From: a virus
Length of the DNA stretch: 40,118 nt
IMG/VR virus record: IMGVR_UViG_3300006982_000001
Coordinates: 64,001 to 104,118 of that record
Direction: 5' to 3' (one strand)
Shown: in pieces, positions 15,486 through 23,741 of the stretch
Position numbering within the stretch: position 1 is the stretch's first letter
Layout: each line of letters starts with the position of its first letter
Translations under genes and position numbers: made by a program
Notes under the pieces: generated by a model
The model's input: the letters and a program-made list of their open reading frames with translations, nothing else
Told to the model about the DNA's origin: nothing
Databases searched by the model: none

Positions 15486-17549
15486 ATGGCTGCTACTCTC
15501 GGGTCGTATGATGTGGGTGGCTTCCAAGTAAGCGGGCGAGCAGCCGGAGGAGCTACCGAGACGACGTCTACCACACCTTCTCAGAGCGCATCGCTGAGTG
15601 AAGCATCTGGAGGGCAAATTGTTACCCTTCGGATGAACGATCTCATCGCCGGATATCAACCTAAGACGGGGTCGTTTGTTCTGGGTGGAGAGAGTCTGGG
15701 AGAGTCCGTAGATACAACGACCACGTCAGCCGAGACGGCGACTCAAACACTCATCGGATCTGGAGTCACTCCGACGACAGCCATCTCCGTAGTCGCTGCT
15801 CTCCAGTCAGCTGCCCTATCTGGTACGACTCCCGATCCCGTCGCTTCAGCAGGATCGAGGGGTGCGATCGGGTCTTTCACGATGGGAGCTGAAACGCTGG
15901 GTAATGATGATCCAAGTGGCGGACTTACGAGTGCTCAGACGTCTACGTTCGGTGGTTCTCTATCAGAGGGAATCTCAGGCGGTGTGACGGCGCTCACAAC
16001 CAATTCTTTCACCGCTACGGTATTCCGGGAGGCTATCGCCGGAAACGTCCAGACGCTGCTCTCAACGCCGTCTGAAGCAGGTAAGGATATTCAGGTCGGT
16101 CAGTTCACTTTGGGCGGTGAAAAGGTTGGGTACGGAGTGGATACGACAGAGACATCTGCTGGGGAGACGGAGACTCTCACCGGATCTGGAGCCGATGTCA
16201 CAACCGAAATCGAGATCGTTACAAGCCCGCAGTCAGTAAACACGAACCCTACGATTGGTGATCCCCTGACTCGGACGGGGATTGTCGGGGAGATAGGTGG
16301 TGGGTTAGTGGGTTCTCAGACTTTAGGAGATGAGCAGCAAACAGCGCAGATCCAGAGTCCAACCCTCTCCAGCCTGACCGTCGACCCGTTAACCGAAACA
16401 GCAGCTATTGTTCCGACTCTTACAGGGATGGCCGTGTCACGTCTGCTATCCGATTCTTTGTCCGAGGCTTTCAGTGGTGGGTGGACTCCATCTCTGGGTA
16501 GTGGAGGTAAACTGGGAGCGGGTCAGTTCGGTGAAATTCAGACGGTTACGCAGACGATGGACACGAATACGTTCTTAGCCGACTCCCTATCTGAAGGGAT
16601 CGCCGGCGAAACAGTAACCCTCTCGGTGGATGTGTTCGGTGCCGATGTATTTACAGAAGCGACTGCTGAAGTCGTCGGACAGACTCTCACGATCACACCA
16701 CTCGAGGCGATTCGGTTCCTCCCGGACTGGGCTATCTTCCCCGGACCACGGATCGTGGAGGACACACAAGAGGAGGTCCGCACGCACGACTCGCTCACCA
16801 TTACGTGGAGGGTCACAGAGGAGCTCCTCGTTGATGTCCTTAGACCTCAGCTCAGTCAGTCCGGGAAGGTGGACGTCGTGGAGCGGATCGACGGTGGGTT
16901 CGACGCTGTCCCTCGAGCGAGTGAAGCAAACGAGATACAGCTCCAGCCAGCTACCGGTCGGGAGGATATCCGTCCCATCCGTACTTACTACGTGGACGAC
17001 TACGAGGAGACTCCGCGTGGGACAGGAGCCGGAGAGTGGGAGGTCGAGGTCGAGCTGATCCCCGAGAAGGAGAAAGCCCACGATAACGAGCACGGGACGT
17101 TCGGTTCTGAGCCTACCCTCTCCGCGGATCAGACAGAGCACCTCGGTCAGTTTCAGCTGGGCGCCGAAGATATAGGGGCCGACGATAGCGACTTCTGGTA
17201 CTTCCAATTCGACTTCGGTGACGTCCTCAGCCGCCGGGTGTCTGCCGACGTCCAGAGATCTCCGAACAATACGATCCCCGGAGCGACTCTGAACATCGTC
17301 GTCCTCAAAGACGAGGCGCGGGTGATCGAGGAGAACGCCGGGAAGCTCGGAGCAGTGAACCTCAGAGAAGTCCCCGACGGTATCGATCTGCTCGAGGACG
17401 TCTCCACGGGCAACCGGAACACGGTCACGATCTCCCCGCCTGACGCCGGAACGAACACGCTCGAGCCGGGCGACTACGTCATCGACTCGTTCGAGACGAC
17501 GTGGAATCAGGTCGCCTACGTCCTCGAGCTGAACGTGAGCGCACTATGA
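15486..17549 (+). CDS. Large repetitive virion protein, probable tail fibre
   Basis: This 687-residue protein follows the tailspike by one base. The first 420 residues are low-complexity (Ser, Thr, Gly, Ala) with recurring GSFVLGGESLG-like units at about residues 61, 128, 204 and 553, and weaker copies near 270 and 343. The C-terminal third is different: acidic, with a beta domain (DWAIFPGPRIVEDTQ, then LTITWRVTEELLVDV). The DNA of the first part uses more A/T-rich codons than that of the last part, hinting that the two were joined. A fibre or adhesin role is inferred. Confidence 0.65.
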   Translation: MAATLGSYDVGGFQVSGRAAGGATETTSTTPSQSASLSEASGGQIVTLRMNDLIAGYQPKTGSFVLGGESLGESVDTTTTSAETATQTLIGSGVTPTTAISVVAALQSAALSGTTPDPVASAGSRGAIGSFTMGAETLGNDDPSGGLTSAQTSTFGGSLSEGISGGVTALTTNSFTATVFREAIAGNVQTLLSTPSEAGKDIQVGQFTLGGEKVGYGVDTTETSAGETETLTGSGADVTTEIEIVTSPQSVNTNPTIGDPLTRTGIVGEIGGGLVGSQTLGDEQQTAQIQSPTLSSLTVDPLTETAAIVPTLTGMAVSRLLSDSLSEAFSGGWTPSLGSGGKLGAGQFGEIQTVTQTMDTNTFLADSLSEGIAGETVTLSVDVFGADVFTEATAEVVGQTLTITPLEAIRFLPDWAIFPGPRIVEDTQEEVRTHDSLTITWRVTEELLVDVLRPQLSQSGKVDVVERIDGGFDAVPRASEANEIQLQPATGREDIRPIRTYYVDDYEETPRGTGAGEWEVEVELIPEKEKAHDNEHGTFGSEPTLSADQTEHLGQFQLGAEDIGADDSDFWYFQFDFGDVLSRRVSADVQRSPNNTIPGATLNIVVLKDEARVIEENAGKLGAVNLREVPDGIDLLEDVSTGNRNTVTISPPDAGTNTLEPGDYVIDSFETTWNQVAYVLELNVSAL

Positions 17550-17872
17550 AATCCGAGATCCACCTAACTCCAGAGACCGATGAAGAGGTAGAGTTCTTCG
17601 AGATGCTCGCCGAAGCCCGATCCTACGCGCTGGATCAGGGGATGGACGAGGCGGAGATCGCACAGGTCTTCAGTCTGTTCGCCACCGGGATGTTCAACGA
17701 GTCGACCGCAGAGACTGAGGAGCCTCAGGGGACCCACAAGTGCCCTCAGTGCGATTCTTTGATCAAGGACGTCGAGTCACCGGGGATGGGGATGGATCCG
17801 GTTCTCGTCCCGTGTGGGTGCTCTGTGAGCCACGACGAACTGCCTCAAGAGCTTTATCTCGAGGATAGCTAA
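17546..17872 (+). CDS. Acidic protein with C-terminal zinc knuckle
   Basis: This 108-residue protein is coupled to the gene before it by ATGA. The first 60 residues form acidic helices (DEEVEFFEMLAEARSYALDQ). The C-terminus contains CPQC (about residues 67-70) and CGC (about 91-93), a possible zinc site. It ends the virion gene run, close to a membrane protein, and might belong to a lysis or regulatory group. No family was recognised. Confidence 0.55.
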   Translation: MKSEIHLTPETDEEVEFFEMLAEARSYALDQGMDEAEIAQVFSLFATGMFNESTAETEEPQGTHKCPQCDSLIKDVESPGMGMDPVLVPCGCSVSHDELPQELYLEDS

Positions 17873-17881
17873 TCTCCTCGT

Positions 17882-18262
17882 ATGTCCGGGGACGAGTCGA
17901 AAGCAGACGAACGATTCAGTAACGCGGACGAGACGCTCGTCGAAGTACCCTACCCGTCCATCGTGCAGCGGGGGATCGCCAAACACGGAGTCACCCCGAA
18001 CGAGATTCACGCGATGATCATCGGTCTCTCCGGGTACCTGTTCGCGACCCTCTGGCAGTCCGGGGAGATGATCTACACGACGCCGATGGTGCTCATCCTC
18101 CCAGCCTATGCGATCATCGGGCATCCGGTTCTGGCTGCGCTCCCTCACGATCACGATACCTACTCGGAGACGATCGGTCTGAAGACGATTCGGTGCGAGC
18201 CGTGGTGGTTCCTGTTCACCTACACGCTGACGTTCGTCCTCGTGGTTGGGTTCGGACTCTGA
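17882..18262 (+). CDS. Small membrane protein with three helices
   Basis: This 126-residue protein has an acidic N-terminus (residues 1-35) followed by three hydrophobic segments at about 41-60, 68-88 and 102-124. The last, FLFTYTLTFVLVVGFGL, is strongly apolar. Its position at the end of the virion genes and its size fit a holin-like or exit-related protein, but nothing specific was recognised and lysis proteins of archaeal tailed viruses are poorly known. It may equally be a host-interaction protein. It is the last gene before the promoter of the ribonucleotide reductase. Confidence 0.55.
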   Translation: MSGDESKADERFSNADETLVEVPYPSIVQRGIAKHGVTPNEIHAMIIGLSGYLFATLWQSGEMIYTTPMVLILPAYAIIGHPVLAALPHDHDTYSETIGLKTIRCEPWWFLFTYTLTFVLVVGFGL

Positions 18263-18285
18263 TGTGGCACTATCCAGACGGTAGC

Positions 18286-18327
18286 TAAGTTTTATTCGGT
18301 GCTCGGTCTTAGGCCTACATCGCCATC
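18286..18327 (+). promoter_or_regulatory. Promoter of the ribonucleotide reductase gene
   Basis: A TATA-like stretch AAGTTTTATTC (TTTTAT at 18290-18295) lies about 33 bases before the GTG start at 18328. It lacks the AATCAATAGA prefix and the GGAG leader of the repeated promoters. The predicted start site falls near 18320, so the message has little or no leader. Confidence 0.5.
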
Positions 18328-21300
18328 GTGGCGAGGCCATCTATGGAAATTCCACCGAAACGAACACGCGGCGCGACTCTGAAGGATCGACTTACTGACA
18401 ACGCATACGACGACATTCTCCCTGCTCGCTATCTCCAGCACGATCGGAACGGGAATCAGATCGAGCAGGTGGAAGACCTTTTCCGTCGAGTGGGCGAGAA
18501 CATCGCAGTCGCTGAAGCCGTCTGGACGGACGACCCGGTGACGATCACTCACGAGGAGATCAAGCCTGACCATCCACGTCGGCAGGAGCTCATCGACGAC
18601 GCCTTCAACGCGCAGGGCGATGCCATCGACTCAGAGGTAGAGCTGACCGAGGAGAACGCAAAGTGGGTGACGTTCGATCGGCTTTGCGAGCGGGTAGCTG
18701 ATCAGGGCTGGATGGACACACTCCAGACGCTCGAGTCCACGGCGGACGAGTTCACCGAGCAGATGGAGAGTCTGTCCCTGATGCCGAACAGTCCCACGCT
18801 GATGAACGCCGGAGGAGAGCTTCAGCAGCTCTCTGCGTGCTTCGTGAACTCACCCGAGGACGACATCGACGACATCCACGACACCGCTAAGGAGGCGGCT
18901 CTGACGTTCCAGAGCGGTGGTGGGATGGGATACGCCTTCTGGCCGCTCCGTCCCTACGGTGACGCGGTCGGCTCCACGGGTGGGATCGCGTCCGGTCCTA
19001 TCACGTTTATGAGGACTTACGACCAGATGTGTGAGACCATCGCTCAGGGTGGGACCCGTCGAGGAGCCCAGATGGGCGTGATGAGAGTCTCGCACCCGGA
19101 CGTCATACAGTTCATCCACGCAAAGAACAAAGACGTCTCGCTCGCGGAGACGCTCCGGCTGAACGACCCGGACGACTACCGTCACAACTCGTTCGCTGAG
19201 GCTCTGGAGGAGGCCCGCTCGCTCATCGGTGACGACGGCAAGATCCCCGATCACCTCCGCAACGCCGCCGAGGGTCACCTGAGCAACTTCAACATCTCCG
19301 TCGGGATCACCGAACCGTTTATGGACGCTGTCCAGAACGGGGAGGAGTTCACTTTCAAGAACCCGCGCACGGGCGAGGCTCACATCGCTACGGAGCACAC
19401 GAAGGAACTCTACGATCTGTTCGGGCTGGGTGACCACGTCGAGGTTGGTGAACCGCTCTCCGTCCCCGCCGAGGAGATCTGGGAGGACATCATCGAGGGC
19501 GCACACGAGAACGGTGAGCCCGGTACGGTGTTCCTCGATCGGATCAACCAAGACCACTCGTTCCCCGTGGAGTCGACGCCGGACGCCAGCGGAGGAGAGT
19601 ACGAAGTCCTCGCGACCAATCCCTGCGGCGAGCAGCCGCTGATGGAGTACGAGGCGTGCAATCTCGGGCACATCAACCTGTCCACGGTCGTCGCTGGAGG
19701 AGCTCCCGATTGGCGGGAGTTCGATGGGACGGTCGAGGAGTTCGTGGATGCGGCGATTGATATGCCTGAGCTGGAGAAGCGAGTCGACGTCGGCACCCGT
19801 CTGCTCGACAACGTCGTGACGATGAGCGACTTCCCAATCGACAAGATCTCAGAGACCGTCCGGGACAACCGGAAGATCGGTCTGGGGATTATGGGACTCG
19901 CTCAGATGTACGTGCAGATGGGCGTCAAGTACGGATCCGAGGACGCCAACGAGATCGCTCGTCTGGTGATGCGTCGGATCAACCACCGCTCGAAGAAGGC
20001 GAGCCGAGAGCTGGCCTACAAGCGGGGAGTCTTCAACAACCACGAGGACTCGAAGTACGCCGACCCGACGTCCTATCCAGAGTGGTTCAGCAGGCAGACC
20101 GGTGAAGACCCCGAGGCGTGGCAAGACGGCTATCCGCTCCGCAACCACAATACGACCACGATCGCTCCGACCGGTACGACGTCGATGATCGGGAACACGT
20201 CAGGCGGGTGTGAGCCGATCTACAACGTCGTGTATCGGAAGAACGTCTCCGGGGACGTGCAGGGAGACGAGATGCTGGCGGAGGCCGACGATTACTTCTT
20301 GCGAGTCCTCGAGGCCAACGGGATCGACTCCGAGGAGGTTCTCCGCGAGGCTGGTGAGCAGATCGATAACAACGAGTTCAACGGGATCGACGGCCTGACG
20401 CTCGTCCCCGATGAGTTCAAGGAGCTGTTCGTCACTACGGGCGAGCTCTCTGCTCTGGAGCACGCGGGGGTTCAGTGCGCTCTGCAGGAGGGTGTCGACT
20501 CCGCGATCAGCAAGACCGTCAACGCGCCGAACCACTCGACGATGGAAGACGCGCGTGAGGCCTTCGAGTACGTCTACGAGAACGGTGGCAAAGGAGTCAC
20601 CTACTACCGGGACGGGACGAGGGCCAAACAGGTGATCACCACTCGCGCTGACAACCAAGAGCTCGACGACGTCGGCTTCGCTGAGTGGCTGGAGGAGTCC
20701 GGTCACGACAGTCTCGAAGCGTTCCTCGACAGCGAGGAGTTCGGGGACGTCGTCCGCGCGACGGATCTGGATGTGGAGTACGGAGATCTGGACGCGCGCG
20801 TGGGAGACCTCTCTGCTCGTGAACGTCCGAAGCGCACCATCGGTGAGACGATCCGGGTGCAGACGGGCTACGGGGCGATGTACGTCACCATCAACGAGGA
20901 CAAGCAGGGGCTGCACGAGGTCTTTGCGACCATCGGGAAGTCCGGTGGATTCACGGAGTCGATGGTGGAGGGACTCGCTCGGATGGTCAGTCTGTCTTTC
21001 CGGATTGGAGCTGATCCGGCTGAGGTGATCGACCAGCTCGAGGGGATCAAGAGTCCGAATCCGGGCTGGGACGAAGGCCAGCAGATTCAGTCCATCCCGG
21101 ACGGGATCGCTACGGCGCTGGAGACCTACCTCGAGTCCGGGGACGTCGGCGACTCGATCATCGAGGATGCGATGAGTGCGGTGGAAGACTCCTCGATGGA
21201 CGTCGAGTCAGAGATGAGTGGGGAGCCGATCCAGAACGGCGGAACTCAGTCCGCCGCTTCGGAGATCGTGAGCAAAGGTCACAACCCGGAGTGCCCGAAC

Positions 21301-21375
21301 TGCGGAGCGATGAAGACGATGCGAGAGGGCTGCGAGGAGTGTTCCGATCCGACGTGCGAGTGGTCGAAGTGCTGA
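18328..21375 (+). CDS. nrdJ: Ribonucleotide reductase, B12-dependent (class II)
   Basis: This 1015-residue protein converts ribonucleotides to deoxyribonucleotides using an adenosylcobalamin radical. Visible family marks are SACF (Cys171), the QGGTRRGA stretch, NPCGEQ (431-436, Cys433 and Glu435), CNLGHINL (Cys444), and PTGTTSMIGNTSGGCEP. Cys171, Cys433 and Cys444 match the redox pair and thiyl Cys of the family, with the usual 11-residue spacing of the last two. A TSCPD-like domain (about 830-940) and a Cys-rich C-terminus (CPNCGAMKTMREGCEEC) follow. GTG 18328 or ATG 18343 may be the start. Length is normal for class II, and no separate small subunit is needed. Confidence 0.95.
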   Translation: MARPSMEIPPKRTRGATLKDRLTDNAYDDILPARYLQHDRNGNQIEQVEDLFRRVGENIAVAEAVWTDDPVTITHEEIKPDHPRRQELIDDAFNAQGDAIDSEVELTEENAKWVTFDRLCERVADQGWMDTLQTLESTADEFTEQMESLSLMPNSPTLMNAGGELQQLSACFVNSPEDDIDDIHDTAKEAALTFQSGGGMGYAFWPLRPYGDAVGSTGGIASGPITFMRTYDQMCETIAQGGTRRGAQMGVMRVSHPDVIQFIHAKNKDVSLAETLRLNDPDDYRHNSFAEALEEARSLIGDDGKIPDHLRNAAEGHLSNFNISVGITEPFMDAVQNGEEFTFKNPRTGEAHIATEHTKELYDLFGLGDHVEVGEPLSVPAEEIWEDIIEGAHENGEPGTVFLDRINQDHSFPVESTPDASGGEYEVLATNPCGEQPLMEYEACNLGHINLSTVVAGGAPDWREFDGTVEEFVDAAIDMPELEKRVDVGTRLLDNVVTMSDFPIDKISETVRDNRKIGLGIMGLAQMYVQMGVKYGSEDANEIARLVMRRINHRSKKASRELAYKRGVFNNHEDSKYADPTSYPEWFSRQTGEDPEAWQDGYPLRNHNTTTIAPTGTTSMIGNTSGGCEPIYNVVYRKNVSGDVQGDEMLAEADDYFLRVLEANGIDSEEVLREAGEQIDNNEFNGIDGLTLVPDEFKELFVTTGELSALEHAGVQCALQEGVDSAISKTVNAPNHSTMEDAREAFEYVYENGGKGVTYYRDGTRAKQVITTRADNQELDDVGFAEWLEESGHDSLEAFLDSEEFGDVVRATDLDVEYGDLDARVGDLSARERPKRTIGETIRVQTGYGAMYVTINEDKQGLHEVFATIGKSGGFTESMVEGLARMVSLSFRIGADPAEVIDQLEGIKSPNPGWDEGQQIQSIPDGIATALETYLESGDVGDSIIEDAMSAVEDSSMDVESEMSGEPIQNGGTQSAASEIVSKGHNPECPNCGAMKTMREGCEECSDPTCEWSKC

Positions 21376-21396
21376 GTCGGTAGCACTCTATCCTCG

Positions 21397-21450
21397 AAAT
21401 CAATAGATTTATATTCATAGGGGCATTAGGAGTAGATGGAGATAAGAACG
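21397..21450 (+). promoter_or_regulatory. Repeated TATA promoter with SD leader, copy 4
   Basis: AATCAATAGATTTATATTC has its TATA box at 21408-21414, followed by GGAGATAAGAACG (GGAG 21438-21441) before ATG 21451. It is nearly identical to the copies before 2568, 2973 and 3810, some 17 kb away. Confidence 0.85.
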
Positions 21451-21612
21451 ATGCGATGCCCCAAATGCAACGGCGATGGATTCGTCTCAGGATGCGTGAA
21501 GCCCGGCCCGAACGGAACGATGCGACCAACCAAAGAGACCTGCTCACGGTGCGACGGAGACGGTGAGGTGAAGGGTCGATCCGGTGCGCCAAAGCCTCCG
21601 AGTCTGAGGTAG
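21451..21612 (+). CDS. DnaJ-like zinc-finger mini-protein (53 aa)
   Basis: This 53-residue protein sits directly behind promoter copy 4. It contains CPKCNGDG (residues 3-10) and CSRCDGDG (31-38), the paired CxxCxGxG repeats that make the zinc centre of DnaJ chaperones, without any J-domain. A Pro/Arg tail ends the protein. Its promoter and size link it to the zinc mini-proteins of the 2568-4177 cassette. Function unknown. The 137 bases between it and the leftward genes hold no convincing gene. Confidence 0.75.
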   Translation: MRCPKCNGDGFVSGCVKPGPNGTMRPTKETCSRCDGDGEVKGRSGAPKPPSLR

Positions 21613-21749
21613 GAGCACCGACGACCAAAAGAGCTGCTGAAGAGTCGGCCAGAGTTAGCCGTAGACAGGAGTTCGAAGGAAGGTATGCCTGATGGGTCGT
21701 AGAATATTCGAGCGCCTTCAAAGGAGTCTAAGAGGCTTACAGAGCGTCC

Positions 21750-21938
21750 TCACAGAACCTCGTAGATCGAGTGAACCTCGTCGAACTCCTGAAGCAGGTA
21801 CTCACAGGCTGCCTCGTCGACATCCTCGTTGTCCCAGATCTGTTTTGCGGGTGCGCTAACCGTCACTTCGATCCGGCCGAGGTGCTCGGTCTGGACGGTC
21901 GCCTCGATCTCTGCGGGTGGGGTTGATGTATGGGACAT
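21750..21938 (-). CDS. Small acidic protein, leftward
   Basis: This 62-residue protein on the minus strand starts at base 21938 in an ATGA overlap with its upstream neighbour. It opens with polar residues and then a beta part (EATVQTEHLGRIEVTVSAP), followed by an acidic helix (DNEDVDEAACEYLLQEFDE). No family was recognised. With the gene before it, it makes a two-gene unit that is the only leftward transcription in the window. Confidence 0.65.
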   Translation of the reverse strand: MSHTSTPPAEIEATVQTEHLGRIEVTVSAPAKQIWDNEDVDEAACEYLLQEFDEVHSIYEVL

Positions 21939-22102
21939 CAGAGTTCCTCCGTCAGCTCGGTCATCGCCATCTTGAGAGACTCCGCATCGCGCTTATCCTC
22001 ACGGACGAGGCGACGGGCTTTGTCGAGACCGCTCTGTTCGATCATCCGCTTCGCGCTGTCCACCTTCGCTCGTTCGACGTCGCCGAGTTCTGAGTTCGCC
22101 AT
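21938..22102 (-). CDS. Small helical protein (54 aa), leftward
   Basis: This 54-residue protein starts at base 22102 on the minus strand, directly behind the conserved leader GGAGATAAGAAAG. It is almost entirely helical and charged (GDVERAKVDSAKRMIEQSG and LVREDKRDAESLKMAMTEL). The shared leader is the best argument for the start. It is coupled to the next leftward gene. Function unknown. Confidence 0.7.
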   Translation of the reverse strand: MANSELGDVERAKVDSAKRMIEQSGLDKARRLVREDKRDAESLKMAMTELTEEL

Positions 22103-22160
22103 CTTTCTTATCTCCATCTATTCATAGGACGGGTAGGTACTTATATCTATGGATTTAGAT
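22103..22160 (-). promoter_or_regulatory. Repeated TATA promoter with SD leader, inverted copy 5
   Basis: Read on the minus strand, ATCCATAGATATAAG (TATA box over 22140-22147) is followed by GGAGATAAGAAAG just before ATG 22102. The arrangement and spacing match the forward copies, so the module works as a unit in either orientation. Confidence 0.8.
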
Positions 22161-22182
22161 TCCTCGATGAGTATAACCGACC

Positions 22183-22223
22183 GAGTATTTATCTGCGGAG
22201 CGCAGGTAATCAGGAGTAGAAGG
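22183..22223 (+). promoter_or_regulatory. Promoter and RBS of the gene at 22224
   Basis: GAGTATTTATCTG (TATA-like, 22185-22192) lies about 35 bases before ATG 22224, with AGGAGT at 22212-22217 as ribosome binding site. It stands back to back with the leftward promoter. A GTG/ATG start as far up as 22149 would lie inside the leftward promoter and is not likely. Confidence 0.5.
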
Positions 22224-23057
22224 ATGGACTACATCGAACAAGTGTCCGCGGGGATTTTCGACCACGCCTCCGACTCAGTTGAGAAAGCTGAGGAGGAGCA
22301 CGGCGAGGTCAACACGTCCCTGCCAATCGAGACCCACGAGAAAGAAGTCGAGGCCGGCGAGTCCACTCAGGAGTTCGCCGATCAAGGACTCGAGTCACCC
22401 ACCGTCGAGGAGAAGGAGACCGATCTGGTAGACGAGAACCCAGACGCTCAATACACCCGGACGACAGCGTTCAACGCCGCGTCCGGAGAGGTGGAACTCG
22501 AGACGCCCGAGGACTTCGACAAAGCTGAGACCACGAAGGAACGTCTGGCCGAGCTCCGATCGGTGAACGAGGAGCTCAAACGACAGGGTGACAAGCGTCG
22601 GTATGTCGCCTCGAAGTCGGATGCCCCGTCCACGGCTCAGCTCTACAAAGACGAGTTCGGGACCTACTACTACAAGCAGATCGAGGTGGACGTCCGTCCC
22701 TCGGACGTGGCGAAGTACGCGGATGTGAAGGCCGTCGTCGCGCTGGACGATGACCAGAAGGCCCTGAAGACGATCGAGATGATGAGCTCGATGTACGCCG
22801 ATCCGCTCATCGATGCGTCCACGGAGAAGGCAGCGGCGACGTGGCTCGAGCGTCACCTCGTCCTCACCGACGACGATCCGGGGAGCAACGATACCTTCAG
22901 TCACGAGTTCAAGTCCCGCCTCGCCAGCCTGATCGCTCAGGCTGGATCTTCGGAGGGTGAAGAGGGAAAAGCGAAACAGTCGGTGCCTGACAACGCGGTC
23001 AGCATCGACAGCCGGGGCGAAGCCCCAGAAGGTGCAGACGTGATCGAGGGTCCGTAG
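22224..23057 (+). CDS. Acidic protein of unknown function, ends at an in-frame TAG
   Basis: This 277-residue acidic protein starts at ATG 22224, which has a nearby AGGAGT. The N-terminal 110 residues are Glu-rich and disordered. Residues about 140-250 form a folded part (YKDEFGTYYYKQIEVDVRP, then helices). It ends ...ADVIEGP followed by TAG at 23055-23057. The same frame goes on without a break as GGLYYVPAGGGGGDP and an acidic helical tail to 23336. The reading on both sides of the stop has the same style, so the TAG seems to split one 370-residue protein. No family was recognised. Confidence 0.6.
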   Translation: MDYIEQVSAGIFDHASDSVEKAEEEHGEVNTSLPIETHEKEVEAGESTQEFADQGLESPTVEEKETDLVDENPDAQYTRTTAFNAASGEVELETPEDFDKAETTKERLAELRSVNEELKRQGDKRRYVASKSDAPSTAQLYKDEFGTYYYKQIEVDVRPSDVAKYADVKAVVALDDDQKALKTIEMMSSMYADPLIDASTEKAAATWLERHLVLTDDDPGSNDTFSHEFKSRLASLIAQAGSSEGEEGKAKQSVPDNAVSIDSRGEAPEGADVIEGP

Positions 23058-23102
23058 GGAGGGCTCTACTACGTACCGGCTGGGGGAGGTGGCGGTGATC
23101 CG

Positions 23103-23336
23103 ATGGAAGATCCGGATGCTGCGATGGATGAGATGGGGATCGATCCTCAAGACATCGTCGACGAGTACGTCTTCCAGACCGGTGAAGAAGATCCGCAGGC
23201 TGTCAGTGAGCGTGTGTATAACGAAGTCGAGCAGCAGGTTCTGGACGCGACAGACGACTTCGAAACTGCTCAGGAGGTCGCAGCCGAGGCTTCCGAGCAG
23301 GCGATGCAGTACGCGGAGCAGGCATACGGGTCGTAG
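23103..23336 (+). CDS. C-terminal continuation behind in-frame TAG
   Basis: This frame has a candidate ATG at 23103 and codes 77 acidic helical residues, for example DDFETAQEVAAEASEQAMQ. It is in the same frame as the gene at 22224, and the stretch between the TAG and this ATG (GGLYYVPAGGGGG) is coding-like. GGAGGTG at 23085-23091 would serve as a Shine-Dalgarno, so separate translation is possible. I see it as either the detached tail of the upstream protein or the part made by TAG readthrough. Confidence 0.5.
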   Translation: MEDPDAAMDEMGIDPQDIVDEYVFQTGEEDPQAVSERVYNEVEQQVLDATDDFETAQEVAAEASEQAMQYAEQAYGS

Positions 23337-23388
23337 AACTCCCGTCTCGATAGCAAGACTTTTACTGATCGGTACTCAAGGACAGAGT

Positions 23389-23409
23389 ACGACACCGCCT
23401 CGGTGTCGT
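23389..23409. repeat. Hairpin 1 of the non-coding region
   Basis: ACGACACCG and CGGTGTCGT pair perfectly over nine bases around the three-base loop CCT. No T-run follows, so it is not a classical terminator. Confidence 0.75.
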
Positions 23410-23446
23410 GATGGCCTCGGTCAACGGTCTCGCCCACCGAACCCAT

Positions 23447-23469
23447 ACCGGGAGTTTCCCTCTCCCGGT
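23447..23469. repeat. Hairpin 2 of the non-coding region
   Basis: ACCGGGAG and CTCCCGGT pair over eight bases around a seven-base pyrimidine loop. Confidence 0.7.
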
Positions 23470-23531
23470 CTCCCATCACTACCCTTCTGAGTTCCACCTC
23501 CTCTCGCTACCAGATGATTAGGTTTATCTAT

Positions 23532-23556
23532 CTCTACTCCTATGCTGTGAGTAGAG
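23532..23556. repeat. Hairpin 3 of the non-coding region
   Basis: CTCTACTC and GAGTAGAG pair perfectly over eight bases around a nine-base loop, just downstream of a TATA-like stretch at 23521. Confidence 0.65.
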
Positions 23557-23661
23557 CGGATGAGGAGGGGAGGGGGTCTTCTGGGACAGCGGGTACCGCG
23601 AGGACGGAACTCTCTGAAAGAAGTCCATCAGAGTACCCTCTCTATTGGACGGTGGGTAGAG

Positions 23662-23699
23662 CGAGTACGAGGGTAATGTTCCCATTACCCTCTTACTCG
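23662..23699. repeat. Hairpin 4 of the non-coding region (17-base stem)
   Basis: CGAGTACGAGGGTAATG and CATTACCCTCTTACTCG pair over 17 bases with one mismatch around the loop TTCC. It is the strongest inverted repeat seen in the window. Copies of TTGGACGGTGG lie on both sides. Confidence 0.85.
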
Positions 23700-23741
23700 G
23701 TTGGACGGTGGATCTGGACAAGTGGGTAATCTCCTCTCTCC

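Larger units (their letters stand above)
23337..23741. other. Structured non-coding region, candidate origin or RNA
   Basis: About 400 bases lack a convincing gene on either strand; the short open frames present have odd, low-complexity products. It contains four good inverted repeats (listed separately), a weaker CTCTGA/TCAGAG pair (23612-23633), an 11-base direct repeat TTGGACGGTGG at 23645-23655 and 23701-23711 that frames the strongest hairpin, and a TATA-like GGTTTATCTA at 23521-23530. It separates the unknown gene pair from the start of the replication and repair genes. Confidence 0.6.

Noticed and set aside
21684-21860. Forward frame from ATG 21692 running against the leftward genes
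   Set aside because: The product is Arg/Pro-rich as expected from a shadow frame, and the opposite-strand gene has a proper coupled start.
22149-22223. Upstream start for the gene at 22224
   Set aside because: It would lie within the leftward promoter core and ahead of the forward TATA-like box; ATG 22224 has a near AGGAGT.
23055-23057. General recoding of TAG as a sense codon (for example pyrrolysine)
   Set aside because: Many well-formed genes here end in TAG (2507, 9784, 11254, 14002, 21612, 27874, 37921, 38971), so TAG is a normal stop; only a local event is possible.
23514-23729. Forward and reverse short open frames in the hairpin region
   Set aside because: Their products are Ser/Arg/Tyr-rich and unlike the acidic proteins around, start sites lack signals, and the bases are better explained by inverted repeats.
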